Shown in pieces: positions 17,519 through 25,968 of a DNA stretch of 64,000 nt; positions within the stretch are counted from its first letter, which is position 1, and each line of letters begins with the position of its first letter. Source of the DNA: an uncultured Christensenella sp. GTDB taxonomy: Bacteria; Bacillota; Clostridia; Christensenellales; Borkfalkiaceae. The translations under genes and the position numbers were made by a program. Location: NCBI GenBank assembly GCA_910578145.1, contig CAJTPJ010000003.1, positions 82,657-146,656 of the forward strand, given 5' to 3'. The notes under the pieces were generated by a model. The model was not told the DNA's origin. It saw only the letters and a list, made by a program, of their open reading frames with translations, and did no database searches.

Positions 17519-18864
17519 TTATTTTGTTGCGGCGCGGCAAAAAGAATATCAAGGTTAAACCTTTCGTCCTGCACGCCCATAATAAGCTCGCCCGAGTATT
17601 TGTGTACTATGTTGCTTATGCTTTTAGTGCCGAAACCGTGGTGCAGTTTATCGGATTTAGTAGTTTGCGGAAAACCGTCCACAAACTCGGGAACAACGCT
17701 GCAATAGTTGTCCATATGTACGTATATAAATCCCCTGTCTTCCTTAACGGAAAGGCTGATAAACCGTCTTTCGTCGTTTTCGGTAAGCTCGTGTTCGATA
17801 GCGTTGTCAAACGCGTTTCCAAACAGCGCGGCAACGTCCGTTGAGCTCATAAACGATAATTTAGCACCGTCGGCAAGACAGCTGAACGCTATATTGTTTT
17901 TTTCGCATAGCAAACCCTTTTCCGAAAGCACTATGTCCAAAGCGTCGTTACCTGTTGCGGCGGTGCTGTCGTAAATAGCAATGCAATCGCTAAGCTCTTT
18001 AATGTACGCTTTGCGCACTTCCTTATCGTCTAATTTTTCCAACAGAGAAAGCTGGTGCTTTAAATCGTGGCACTTTGCGTTGATTATATCTATGGTTTCC
18101 CTTGACAGCTCGTGGTGCTTTTTTTCGGAGTGCATCATTTGGTCGAGTATAGCGTTATCGCCCGAAAGTTTATTTTCCCTTAAAAAACCGAACTGTATTA
18201 CTATCGCGCCCACGCAACTAACCGCGGCGTAAGTACTTGTAAATATGCGCAGTTTGCGCAAGTCTATTTCCAACTTTAAGTATTCCGCGAAAATACTGTC
18301 CGAAAAATAACTGAGCAAAACGCATATGAGCAAAATACAAAAAGAAATTACGAACGCCCGCCCGTCGTATAAATCCGAGCCGAATTTGTAGCGGCGCGGC
18401 AAAACGAACACGAGGAAAAATAAAACGCCCGTAAAACAGTAAACTATAAAATCGAAAATTAAAATATCCGCCCAGGTAGGCAGACTGACTGAAAACAGGT
18501 TGCGGATAATGTTGCCGAAAGAATACGCCGCGTGTTGAACGGCGTACGCGCCCGTGGCAAAGTAAACCGCGCCCAAAATATTGGTTTTAAAACTTAAGAA
18601 AACCGCCGCGGCAAGATACACCGTGACGAGCAGAAAAAATACGGGCGTATATTGCGGCGTATCGTCGTTTATCGCGCGGATTATAGCCCAAGTTGCGGTA
18701 ACCAAAAGAAAGTAACCGGCAAGACTTGCGGCGGAGCGCATTGCAAAATATTTTTTTCTGGGTTGAAAAATTATAAAAAATAGCAGGCTTAAAAGCAGTT
18801 GAAGGGCAAATATAAATCCGTACAGCTGATAATATAAATCGCCGTACATCTGTTCGTATAACAA
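17515..18864 (-). CDS. AgrC-like sensor histidine kinase
   Basis: 449 aa. The N-terminal half (about 1-215) has roughly six hydrophobic segments. A dimerisation/phosphoacceptor helix follows with CHDLKHQLSLL, His in the HDLKHQ pattern of the HPK10/AgrC group, then a GHKL ATPase domain with N-box NAFDNAIEHE and G-box HHGFGTKSI. Such kinases sense extracellular peptides or other membrane signals and phosphorylate a LytTR regulator. The gene starts with TTG at 18864 after AGGGGG, 10 nt downstream of the response regulator gene. No agrB or agrD homologue is in the window, so the signal is unknown. Its position before the GH3 operon suggests that as a target. Confidence 0.88.
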   Translation of the reverse strand: MLYEQMYGDLYYQLYGFIFALQLLLSLLFFIIFQPRKKYFAMRSAASLAGYFLLVTATWAIIRAINDDTPQYTPVFFLLVTVYLAAAVFLSFKTNILGAVYFATGAYAVQHAAYSFGNIIRNLFSVSLPTWADILIFDFIVYCFTGVLFFLVFVLPRRYKFGSDLYDGRAFVISFCILLICVLLSYFSDSIFAEYLKLEIDLRKLRIFTSTYAAVSCVGAIVIQFGFLRENKLSGDNAILDQMMHSEKKHHELSRETIDIINAKCHDLKHQLSLLEKLDDKEVRKAYIKELSDCIAIYDSTAATGNDALDIVLSEKGLLCEKNNIAFSCLADGAKLSFMSSTDVAALFGNAFDNAIEHELTENDERRFISLSVKEDRGFIYVHMDNYCSVVPEFVDGFPQTTKSDKLHHGFGTKSISNIVHKYSGELIMGVQDERFNLDILFAAPQQNK

Positions 18865-18874
18865 AATTCCCCCT

Positions 18875-19576
18875 TTAACCGCGCAAAAAATTAAGCATAT
18901 CGGTTTTGAAATCTTTTATCCTGCGGCGGGATAACGGCAACTGTACGTTACCCACAACCACGTCGGTTTGCGTTACCTGTTTAACGCAACGCAAATTTAC
19001 GATACAGCCGCTGTTGCAAAGCGAAAAGCCGCTGTCTTTCAATTCCTTTGCCACGTCCTCCATACTTCGGCGCTCCCTCAATTCACCCTGCGCAGTGTAA
19101 TAAACGAGATAATTTTTATCCTTTTCCAAATAATAAATATCGGCAAGCGGAATACGGAAATAGCTCCCCTCGCTTTTTATTACAAGCACTTTTTCCTTGC
19201 GGGCTTCTATAAATTTAAGCGCTTTTTTAAGTTTGTCGGTAAAATTGAAATATTTTATAGGCTTTACAACAAAATCTATCGCGTTAACCTCGTAGCCTTC
19301 TATGGCGTATTTAGCCATTTTAGTAATAAAAACAATGCAAATTTCGTTGTCTACCTGTCTTAATTTGCGGGCTGTTGTCATTCCGTCCATAAGCGGCATT
19401 TCTATATCCAGAAACGCTATATCAAATACGGGCTTGTAGTCGGTTATAAAATCCATTCCGCAATTAAAAACCGTTATACTGAACTCTAAGCCGCTCTCTT
19501 TCGAGTACGCTTCGATAAAATCTTTAATCTGCGACTGATATTGCCTATCGTCGTCCACTATCGCTATGCGAACCAT
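18875..19576 (-). CDS. LytTR-family response regulator (AgrA-like)
   Basis: 233 aa. The receiver domain (about 1-120) has the acidic pair in IAIVDDDRQY, the phospho-acceptor Asp in AFLDIEMPLMDG and the Lys in FVVKPI. The C-terminal LytTR DNA-binding domain (about 135-230) shows YYLEKDKNYLVYY, RERRSMEDVAKEL and LPLSRRRIKDF. Known LytTR activators bind paired ~9-bp direct repeats near weak promoters; imperfect ACGTT/CCGTT words upstream of the GH3 operon are candidates but not a clean match. It is the first gene of the regulator operon, has a near-consensus promoter about 105 nt upstream, and its leader carries two adjacent palindromes. Confidence 0.92.
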   Translation of the reverse strand: MVRIAIVDDDRQYQSQIKDFIEAYSKESGLEFSITVFNCGMDFITDYKPVFDIAFLDIEMPLMDGMTTARKLRQVDNEICIVFITKMAKYAIEGYEVNAIDFVVKPIKYFNFTDKLKKALKFIEARKEKVLVIKSEGSYFRIPLADIYYLEKDKNYLVYYTAQGELRERRSMEDVAKELKDSGFSLCNSGCIVNLRCVKQVTQTDVVVGNVQLPLSRRRIKDFKTDMLNFLRG

Positions 19577-19616
19577 AATTACTCCGGTTTTTTTGCCCGT
19601 CGTGCAGTTAAGCGTT

Positions 19617-19658
19617 TTGTCTTATTGTTTTACAATAAGACAAGGGGTATACCCCTTG
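19617..19658. repeat. Two overlapping inverted repeats in the regulator leader
   Basis: First, a 12-bp perfect stem TTGTCTTATTGT/ACAATAAGACAA (19617-19628, 19632-19643) with a 3-nt loop. Second, a perfect 18-bp palindrome CAAGGGGTATACCCCTTG at 19641-19658. They share three bases. Both lie downstream of the predicted transcription start, so they could be an operator or leader RNA structure. No U-run follows. Confidence 0.8.
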
Positions 19659-19684
19659 CATTTGGGTGTTTAGTTTTCATAAAA

Positions 19685-19713
19685 ATTATATTACATAGCC
19701 AAACGTTTGTCAA
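19685..19713 (-). promoter_or_regulatory. Near-consensus SigA promoter of the two-component system
   Basis: Minus strand TTGACA (19713-19708), a 17-bp spacer, TATAAT (19690-19685). Transcription should begin near 19678, giving a leader of about 100 nt. Confidence 0.88.
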
Positions 19714-19718
19714 TATGC

Positions 19719-19756
19719 AAAAAAAATAAAACTTACCGCATTAAGTGGTAAGTTTT
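19719..19756 (-). terminator. Terminator of the cytidylate-kinase-like gene
   Basis: 10-bp stem AAAACTTACC/GGTAAGTTTT (19728-19737 and 19747-19756) followed on the minus strand by ATTTTTTTT. The stop codon lies in the loop. Confidence 0.85.
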
Positions 19757-20346
19757 GTATTTTTATTATAAAGAGCAACCAAAATATCCACGCACTGCTC
19801 TATGCCCAGCTTGCCGCTGTCAAGCGCGATATGGTAGTTTGAGGCTACGCCCCACTCCGTTTCGGTATAATTTTTATAGTAAGCGCTGCGGCGTTTATCC
19901 TTATCCCTGATGCGCTTTTCGGGTTTTTCCGCGCTTTCGCCGTAAATTTTAACCACGCGCTCGGCGCGGGATTTTTCGTCAGCGTGGACGAAAACTTTTA
20001 AAACGTCGTCGCGGTCGCGCAAAATATAGTCCGCGCACCTGCCAACGATAACGCAGGGACTTTGGGAAATTTCAAGAATAATTTTGCGCTGTTCCACCCA
20101 GATTTTATCCTGGTTGTTCATTCCTTCAAACCGCGCCGCGCCGTCTATAACCCTGCCCAACCAACCGCGGTGGGTGGCGTATTCGCTGTAACTTTCAATA
20201 TATTCCTTGGCAAAACCGCTGTTTTTGGCAACGCGTTCTATCAATTCCTGGTCGTAACAGGGGATATTAAGGCGTTTTGCCGCCTGCACACCCACCGTGC
20301 GCCCGCCGCTGCCGAACTGTCGGCTTATGGCAATAACTTTAAACAT
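19741..20346 (-). CDS. Cytidylate kinase-like family protein
   Basis: 201 aa from the preferred start. It belongs to the 'cytidylate kinase-like' P-loop family common in Clostridia. A glycine-rich phosphate loop lies at the N-terminus (AISRQFGSGGRTVG), followed by IPCYDQELIERVAKNSG, CVIVGRCADYIL and the basic lid-like RIRDKDKRRSAYYKNYTETEWG. True Cmk activity is uncertain: the family is related to, but distinct from, canonical cytidylate kinase. The frame opens with a GTG at 20352, but AGAGG sits correctly only for the ATG at 20346. The gene is divergent from rubrerythrin and monocistronic with its own terminator. Confidence 0.82.
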   Translation of the reverse strand: MFKVIAISRQFGSGGRTVGVQAAKRLNIPCYDQELIERVAKNSGFAKEYIESYSEYATHRGWLGRVIDGAARFEGMNNQDKIWVEQRKIILEISQSPCVIVGRCADYILRDRDDVLKVFVHADEKSRAERVVKIYGESAEKPEKRIRDKDKRRSAYYKNYTETEWGVASNYHIALDSGKLGIEQCVDILVALYNKNTKLTT

Positions 20347-20473
20347 ATTCACCTCTTATATATTCTACACCCGAAACGCGGCGGTGTCAATATTCAAATT
20401 ACAAAATATGGCATTGGCGCGGTTGAATAAAGGCTTAAACTTGGCGCAAAATACTTTTAGACGGAGGAAAGTT

Positions 20474-21070
20474 ATGCAATTTGACAAAACCAAAACTTAT
20501 ATTAATTTAGCAAGAAGTTTTGCCGGCGAAAGTCAGGCGGGAATGCGCTATCAGCTTATTGCCCGCGAGGCTACCGCTCAGGGTTATTATACTCTTGCGG
20601 AAACGATAAAAGTACTTGCTAAAAACGAAACCGAACACGCGAGAAGATTCTTTGAAGAACTGAATAAGCGCGGCGAATATCTTGACAATATCGACCTGAA
20701 CGCAGGTTATCCCTATCACAGCGGCGATATTGCCGAAAGTTTAAAACTTGCTGCCGACGACGAAAGACAGGAACACGAAGTTATCTACCCCGCCTTTCAG
20801 AGAGATGCTGAAGAAGAAGGTTTTAAGGATATTGCTAACCTTTTCAAACTTGTTGCACAGGTGGAAGTAAGACACGAAATGGTGTTTAAATATCTGCACG
20901 AAGCGTTTAAAAAGGGCGTTTTGTTCAGTAACGAAGCACCCATTCTCTACGTGTGCAGCGAGTGCGGTTATATGCACACCTCTACCAAGGCGTGGAACGT
21001 TTGTCCGCTTTGTCAATCAAGTCAAGGCTACGTTGAATTGCATATTCCGTTTGAAAAGGAGAAAATATGA
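20474..21070 (+). CDS. rbr: Rubrerythrin
   Basis: 198-aa non-haem iron protein that reduces hydrogen peroxide in anaerobes. The N-terminal four-helix ferritin-like domain supplies the di-iron ligands (GESQAGMRY, NETEHARRF, ERQEHEVIYP, EVRHEMVFKY). The C-terminal rubredoxin-like knuckle has two Cys pairs, CSECGYMH and CPLCQ, with the 12-residue spacing usual for rubrerythrins. The frame is open upstream to 20297, but GGAGGAAAG lies just before the ATG at 20474 and the family begins there. Its stop overlaps the start of a small Cys-containing ORF as ATGA. No clear -35/-10 could be assigned, and a PerR-type operator is not obvious. Confidence 0.95.
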   Translation: MQFDKTKTYINLARSFAGESQAGMRYQLIAREATAQGYYTLAETIKVLAKNETEHARRFFEELNKRGEYLDNIDLNAGYPYHSGDIAESLKLAADDERQEHEVIYPAFQRDAEEEGFKDIANLFKLVAQVEVRHEMVFKYLHEAFKKGVLFSNEAPILYVCSECGYMHTSTKAWNVCPLCQSSQGYVELHIPFEKEKI

Positions 21071-21189
21071 GAAAGACTAACGAAAACAAGCAGACTGAAA
21101 CTACTAAGAGCTGCGGCAGAAACAGCGAAAGCAAAAACGTTAAAAACAGCGGTAAGAACTGTGGCAAAAGCACGAAAAACTGCAAATAA
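21067..21189 (+). CDS. 40-aa Cys/Asn/Lys-rich micro-protein coupled to rubrerythrin
   Basis: Small ORF starting inside the rubrerythrin stop codon (ATGA), with AAGGAG ahead of it. The product is very polar, lacks aromatic residues and carries three Cys in repeated K-N/S-C-G/K contexts (KSCGRNS, GKNCGKS, TKNCK). I do not recognise a family. The overlap and good ribosome binding site suggest real, coupled translation; the Cys pattern could bind metal or take part in thiol chemistry beside a peroxide-reducing enzyme, but this is inference. The reading stops at TAA 21187-21189, and a protein-like tail continues immediately afterwards in the +1 frame (see 21185-21277). Confidence 0.6.
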   Translation: MRKTNENKQTETTKSCGRNSESKNVKNSGKNCGKSTKNCK

Positions 21190-21277
21190 TTTTAAAGACA
21201 GTTTCGACCCCAACGGAAGCTATACAGGCACTCCGTTAGACGGGGGAAAACCCGTTCAGGACGTAGACGACCTGTAA
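21185..21277 (+). other. Possible +1-frame C-terminal extension of the micro-protein
   Basis: Directly across the micro-ORF stop, the +1 frame reads NNFKDSFDPNGSYTGTP, then LDGGKPVQDVDDL, and a stop at 21275-21277, just before the terminator. The segment uses the same codon style as neighbouring genes (GAC, AAC, GGC, CCC) and ends in an acidic tail. I recall similar DPxGSYTG...PVQDxDDL tails in small clostridial proteins, but could not verify this. It may be the true C-terminus reached by a frameshift or an indel in A/T-rich AAATAATTTTAAAG, or a separate small gene starting at a GTG at 21161 without a good ribosome binding site. Confidence 0.4.
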
Positions 21278-21285
21278 GAAAAGGG

Positions 21286-21316
21286 GCGGCGGACGAATAA
21301 TTTCGTCCGCCGCTTT
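21286..21316. terminator. Hairpin terminator between rubrerythrin and ftsY
   Basis: 12-bp perfect stem GCGGCGGACGAA/TTCGTCCGCCGC (21286-21297, 21302-21313). On the plus strand TTTCCGTTTGT follows; on the minus strand CCCCTTTTCTT follows. It probably serves both convergent genes. Confidence 0.75.
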
Positions 21317-21356
21317 CCGTTTGTAAAAAGGGGTTAGACCCCCGAATATGCTTTAA

Positions 21357-22253
21357 TTAAAGTATGCAGTCAACAAATTCTTCGGGGTTAAAAAGCTCCA
21401 TATCCTCCATTTTTTCGCCCACGCCCGTAAACAGTACGGGTATTTGCAACTGACTGCAAAGCGATATTACAAACCCGCCTTTTGCCGAGCTGTCCAGCTT
21501 GGTTAAAACTATGCCGTCAAGCTCTACCGCGCTATCAAATATTTCCGCCTGCGATATGGCGTTGTTGCCCGTAGTCGCGTCCAGCACCAACAGCTTGAAA
21601 AAGTCTGCCGAGGGGTATTCCCGCTCTACTACGCGCGACATCTTTTTAAGCTCTTCCATTAAATGCGCTTTTACGTGAAGCCTGCCTGCCGTGTCTATTA
21701 TAACCACGTCGGTACCCTTTGCCTTTGCCGAAGTAAGCGCGTCGAATACCACTGCCGAAGGGTCGCTGCCCTCCTCGTGTTTGACTATACGCACTTTTGC
21801 GCGCTCCGCCCAAACGGTAAGCTGGTCGGCGGCGGCGGCGCGGAAGGTATCCGCGGCAGCTACCGTAACCGTTTTTCCTTGCGAAATAAAATAATTTGCA
21901 AGTTTGCCCACGGTGGTAGTTTTGCCAACCCCATTTACGCCAACGAGCATAATTACGGCGGGGTAGGTTATTTCGGGTATTTCCGCTTCGGTTAATTTTT
22001 CTTCAAGCACGTCCTTTAAAAGGTCGGTTATAAACTCTTTGTCCTTTATTTTATCGTGCTTGGCTTCGGCGCGGATTTCTTCTACCACCTCTTCCGCAGT
22101 GGTCACGGAAATATCGGCGGAAATTAAAATTTCTTCCAGCTCGTCGTAAAACTCGTCGCCGATTTTATTTTTAGAAAACAGGTTTGACAGCGCGGCTGAA
22201 AGCCCGTCGCGCGTTTTTTTAAGCGCGTTTTTAAGTTTAGAAAAAAGCCCCAT
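21357..22253 (-). CDS. ftsY: Signal recognition particle receptor FtsY
   Basis: 298-aa SRP-family GTPase that docks SRP-bound ribosomes to the Sec translocon at the membrane. The short basic N-terminus (GLFSKLKNALKKTRDGL) should bind lipid; the long acidic A domain of E. coli FtsY is absent, as in many Gram-positives. The N domain (about 30-85) is followed by the G domain with P-loop GVNGVGKTTTVGKL, the ADTFRAAAADQL motif, DTAGRLHVK and TKLDSSAKGG. It is the last gene of the plsX-rnc-smc-ftsY transcription unit, 37 nt after smc, and ends at the shared terminator. No missing motif was seen. Confidence 0.97.
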   Translation of the reverse strand: MGLFSKLKNALKKTRDGLSAALSNLFSKNKIGDEFYDELEEILISADISVTTAEEVVEEIRAEAKHDKIKDKEFITDLLKDVLEEKLTEAEIPEITYPAVIMLVGVNGVGKTTTVGKLANYFISQGKTVTVAAADTFRAAAADQLTVWAERAKVRIVKHEEGSDPSAVVFDALTSAKAKGTDVVIIDTAGRLHVKAHLMEELKKMSRVVEREYPSADFFKLLVLDATTGNNAISQAEIFDSAVELDGIVLTKLDSSAKGGFVISLCSQLQIPVLFTGVGEKMEDMELFNPEEFVDCIL

Positions 22254-22290
22254 TTATTTACCTTTTTTATTTGTTCTCAAGAGGTTGCAA

Positions 22291-25200
22291 TTACATTATA
22301 GTGTCGCCGCCAAGTTTTTCCGCAACTTCGGAAAGTTTTACGGAAACCACTTTGGAAACGCCCTTTTCCTCCATAGTAACGCCAAACAATATGTCCGCGC
22401 TTTCCATAGTGGGCTTGCGGTGGGTAATAACTATAAACTGCGTGTCGGAAGCAAACTTTTTAAGATATTTCGCGTAGCGGGCTACGTTTGCTTCGTCCAG
22501 CGCGGCTTCTATTTCGTCAAGCACGCAGAAAGGCATAGGGCGCATACTTATAATAGCGAAAAGAATGGCTATTGCGGTAAGCGCGCGCTCGCCGCCAGAA
22601 AGCAACGATATTTTGGAAAGTTTTTTGCCCGGCGGGCAGGCAATAATTTCCACGCCCGCGTTCAACGGGTCGTCGCAATCGGTATAATCCAACTGCAATT
22701 CGGCTTTGCCGCCGCCAAACAGTTCTTTAAAAGTATGCTTAAAGTTTTCGTTTATGGTGTTAAAACCGTCGTCGAAAATTTTAAGCATTTCCGCGCGGAT
22801 ATCGTCCAAGGCGGTAGTTAAATCGGAAATAGCCTTTTCCATATCGTCGCGGTCGGAAACCATTTTTTCGTAATGAGCGGAAAGCTCGTCGTACTCTTCA
22901 ACCGCGTTGTGGTTTATTGCACCCAGCATAGTAAGCTGGCGCTTACAGTTTGCTATCTGCGAATTTGCGGTGGAAGCGTCGTAATCGTCCTCTTTATATT
23001 CAAGGCAGCCCTCGTAAGTGAGTCCGTACTCTTCGTCAATGCGCTGGCGCAAAAATTCAAGGTCGGAATCTATTTTGGTAAGCGCCATATCGAGGTTGTG
23101 CGATTTAGTTACCAAATCCTCGCGCTCGGTTATACTGTCAAGCCGCTCTACGTCCGTGCGTTTAATTCTTTCGTTAAGCTCGTTTTTAGACTGCGTTACT
23201 TCGCCGATACGGCGGCGCAAATCGTTTACTACCTTTTGCTCCTCTTCGGTTAAAGCGGTTTTTTCCGCCTGGGCGTTAAGCATTTCAATTTCGCGCTGAA
23301 TGGCGGGTATGCCCGAATTAATGCGCTCAATCTTTTTAAAATGCTCTTCCTTTTCGCGCTCGAAACGGGCTACGTTTTCGTCTGCGGAGACAACCGCGCT
23401 GTTTAAAGCGGCAATTTCCACGCGCAAACCGTTAAGTTTTTCCTGCTTTTCAGCGCGTTCTTCGCGCAGTTTGTCGTACTCCGCACTCATATCGTCCATC
23501 GCCGTAGAAGCCTTGTCCGACTGTTTGGTAAGACTGTTCGCTCCCTCGAAAACGCCAGAATACTCGTTATCCAGCCCCGTAAGACGCTGTTTAAGCGCGG
23601 AAAGCGACTGGTTGTAAGCAGAATATTCGCTTTCCGCAGCCGTGACTTCATTCATTAAAGAGGACTGTTTTTCGGTTACGGAAGCAAGTTCCAACCGCGC
23701 ATTTTGCAGTTTGCCGCGCAAGAGATTTAATTGGGTTGAAGCCTCGTCGCGGGTTTTGCCGTACTCGGCGCGCCTGCCCTCAGCGCGCAGTAAAAATTCT
23801 TTCTTGGTAACCACCGCTTCTTCAAGCTCTTTAATGCGGCGTTCGTTTGCAAGCAGGTTGCCCGCAACTTCCTTGCGCGAGCCGCCCGTCATAGAGCCGC
23901 TGGTAGCTATAAGGTCGCCGTCAAGGGTGACTATTTTGAAAGCGCGGGGATAACGACGTGCGATTTGCGTTGCGTTTTGAATATTGTCCACTATAAGGGT
24001 ATTGCCCAAAAGGTTATGTATTACGCTTTCAAATTGCTTGCCGTATTTTACGAGGTTTATCGCAAAGCCTACGGCGCCCTTGTCGCGCACGGCGGCTTTT
24101 ATCATATCGTTTTCGTATCTCGGTTTAAGCGCGTCAAGCGGCAGAAACGTTACCTGACCGGCGCGGTTTGCCTTTAAATATTCTATAAGCTCCCTTGCAT
24201 CGTCGCGCGTGCCCGTTATTACGTTTTGCATCGCGCCGCCGAACGCCGTTTCGATAGCCACTTCGTAGTCGCGTTCGCAGCTTACAACGTCGGCGATAAG
24301 TCCTTTTATTTTTGAAGACAGCGCGGGGTTGTCCTTTGCGTCGCTCATAAGGCGTTTTACGGAATATACGTAGCCGTCGAACCTATCCCGCAAAGCGCGC
24401 ACGGTGGTAAGACTGTCGTTTAAGCTGCGTATCTGCGCTTCGGTATCGTATACCTGTTTTACGAGCAGTTGAATTTTTTCTTCGCTGTCTTTAAGTTTCT
24501 GCTCGGCTTCGGTCAACATTGCGTCCTCGTTTCCAAGGAAAGCCGCCAACCCGTTGCCACGCTCTATGCTCTTTTCGTAGCCGTCGCGCGCCTTGTCGCG
24601 GCGTTCGCGTATTTTGTTCATTTCGGCTTCTATTTCGGAAAGCCGCTCTGCAAGCAGTTCTTTTTGCGCTTCAAGCGAGCCCATATTACGGCGCATTTCG
24701 GACAAATCTTTAAAGGTGTCCATAACCTTTTTGCGGTGCTCGCCCGTTTGATATTCGTAGTCTGAAATTTTTTTGCTAAGGTCGTCGGTTTCGGTTTGAA
24801 GTTTTTCGGCAAGCGCGGTCATTCCCGTTATGCGCTCTGCATTTTTGCCCTTTAACGATTCCGTTCTTCGCACCTCAAGCTCAAGCTCTTTTATGCGCTT
24901 GGTGGAAAAAGCTATATCCTCCTGCGCGCTTGCAAGTTTGGCTTTAACCGACTTTGCGCGCTCGGTGTACAGTCTGGATTCGCCGCTTTTATGCTCTATT
25001 CCTACCTCGTAGCGGCGTATTCTGTCGTTGAGTTCCTGCAAAGTTACGTCGGCTTCGTCAAGTTCTTTACGGCAATTTTGGTACTCCTGTAAAAGCTCGT
25101 CCATACGGTTTGACAAAAACGCCACTCTGTCGTCAATCTTTTGCTTTTTATCGGAAATTTTATTTTTCTCGCCCTCTGCCCCGTCGTGGCGGACTATGTA

Positions 25201-25890
25201 AAGGTTGGTTTCGTGGCGGCGCAGTTCCGAATATATTTCGCGGTATTTTATTGCGTTTTCCGCCGCTTTTTTTAAAGGATTAAGCTGGCGCTCTACTTCC
25301 TGCATACGCTGGGCGTGAATGAAAAGGTTGTCCCGCGCGCCGTTCAACTTGCGCTCGGCGTCGGCTTTTCTGTCCTTGAAAACTACTATACCCGTAGCTT
25401 CCTCGAATATTGAACGCCTGTCCTCGGGCTTGGCGTTCATTATCTGCTCTATTCTGCCTTGCCCGATAATGGAATAACCCTCTTTCGCCGCGCCCGCGCC
25501 GTGCAAAAGCCCCGTCAGTATTTTCATACGCGAGGGCTGTTTGTTTAAAAGATATTCGCTTTCGCCGTCGCGGTAAAGGCGGCGGGTCATTTCCACTTCG
25601 TCGCAATCGATATCGAATATGCGTTTAGTATTGTCGAAGGTAAGCGTAACTTCGCACATAGACATTTTGCGGCGCGCCTCGGTGCCGCTGAAAATAACGT
25701 CTAACATTTGCGAACCGCGCATCATTTTTGCCGACTGCTCGCCCAAAACCCAGCGGATTGCGTCGGCAACGTTGGATTTGCCGCAGCCGTTAGGTCCTAC
25801 TATACAGGTTACGCCCTCGCCGAGGGTTACGGTGGTTTTATCGGCAAACGATTTAAACCCCACTAATTGAATTTGTTTGAAAGTTATCAT
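22291..25890 (-). CDS. smc: Chromosome segregation ATPase SMC
   Basis: 1,199-aa structural maintenance of chromosomes protein, the core of the SMC-ScpAB condensin. The N-terminal ATPase half has Walker A GPNGCGKSNVADAIRWVLG; two long coiled coils (about 165-500 and 675-1,020) flank a hinge (roughly 505-665) containing IKGLIADVVSCERDYEVA and the TGSMTGGS stretch. The C-terminal half has the signature motif LLSGGERALTAIAILFA and Walker B PFCVLDEIEAALDEANV. Length and layout are typical. It lies between rnc and ftsY, the arrangement common in Bacillota. Confidence 0.98.
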   Translation of the reverse strand: MITFKQIQLVGFKSFADKTTVTLGEGVTCIVGPNGCGKSNVADAIRWVLGEQSAKMMRGSQMLDVIFSGTEARRKMSMCEVTLTFDNTKRIFDIDCDEVEMTRRLYRDGESEYLLNKQPSRMKILTGLLHGAGAAKEGYSIIGQGRIEQIMNAKPEDRRSIFEEATGIVVFKDRKADAERKLNGARDNLFIHAQRMQEVERQLNPLKKAAENAIKYREIYSELRRHETNLYIVRHDGAEGEKNKISDKKQKIDDRVAFLSNRMDELLQEYQNCRKELDEADVTLQELNDRIRRYEVGIEHKSGESRLYTERAKSVKAKLASAQEDIAFSTKRIKELELEVRRTESLKGKNAERITGMTALAEKLQTETDDLSKKISDYEYQTGEHRKKVMDTFKDLSEMRRNMGSLEAQKELLAERLSEIEAEMNKIRERRDKARDGYEKSIERGNGLAAFLGNEDAMLTEAEQKLKDSEEKIQLLVKQVYDTEAQIRSLNDSLTTVRALRDRFDGYVYSVKRLMSDAKDNPALSSKIKGLIADVVSCERDYEVAIETAFGGAMQNVITGTRDDARELIEYLKANRAGQVTFLPLDALKPRYENDMIKAAVRDKGAVGFAINLVKYGKQFESVIHNLLGNTLIVDNIQNATQIARRYPRAFKIVTLDGDLIATSGSMTGGSRKEVAGNLLANERRIKELEEAVVTKKEFLLRAEGRRAEYGKTRDEASTQLNLLRGKLQNARLELASVTEKQSSLMNEVTAAESEYSAYNQSLSALKQRLTGLDNEYSGVFEGANSLTKQSDKASTAMDDMSAEYDKLREERAEKQEKLNGLRVEIAALNSAVVSADENVARFEREKEEHFKKIERINSGIPAIQREIEMLNAQAEKTALTEEEQKVVNDLRRRIGEVTQSKNELNERIKRTDVERLDSITEREDLVTKSHNLDMALTKIDSDLEFLRQRIDEEYGLTYEGCLEYKEDDYDASTANSQIANCKRQLTMLGAINHNAVEEYDELSAHYEKMVSDRDDMEKAISDLTTALDDIRAEMLKIFDDGFNTINENFKHTFKELFGGGKAELQLDYTDCDDPLNAGVEIIACPPGKKLSKISLLSGGERALTAIAILFAIISMRPMPFCVLDEIEAALDEANVARYAKYLKKFASDTQFIVITHRKPTMESADILFGVTMEEKGVSKVVSVKLSEVAEKLGGDTIM

Positions 25891-25968
25891 ATAAACCTCT
25901 AACGGAAACCGTAGCCTAATAAAGCCGCAATTCCCCGTGGTTTCGGCGCTTACAACGCGCGCCGCTAA

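Noticed and set aside
19630..19680. 16-codon leader ORF before the response regulator
   Set aside because: Its ATG is only 4 nt past the -10 box, so it falls at or before the predicted transcription start, and it has no Shine-Dalgarno. The palindromes explain the sequence better.
20297..20473. N-terminal extension of rubrerythrin
   Set aside because: The upstream open frame overlaps the divergent gene's start and lacks family similarity; GGAGG places the start at 20474.
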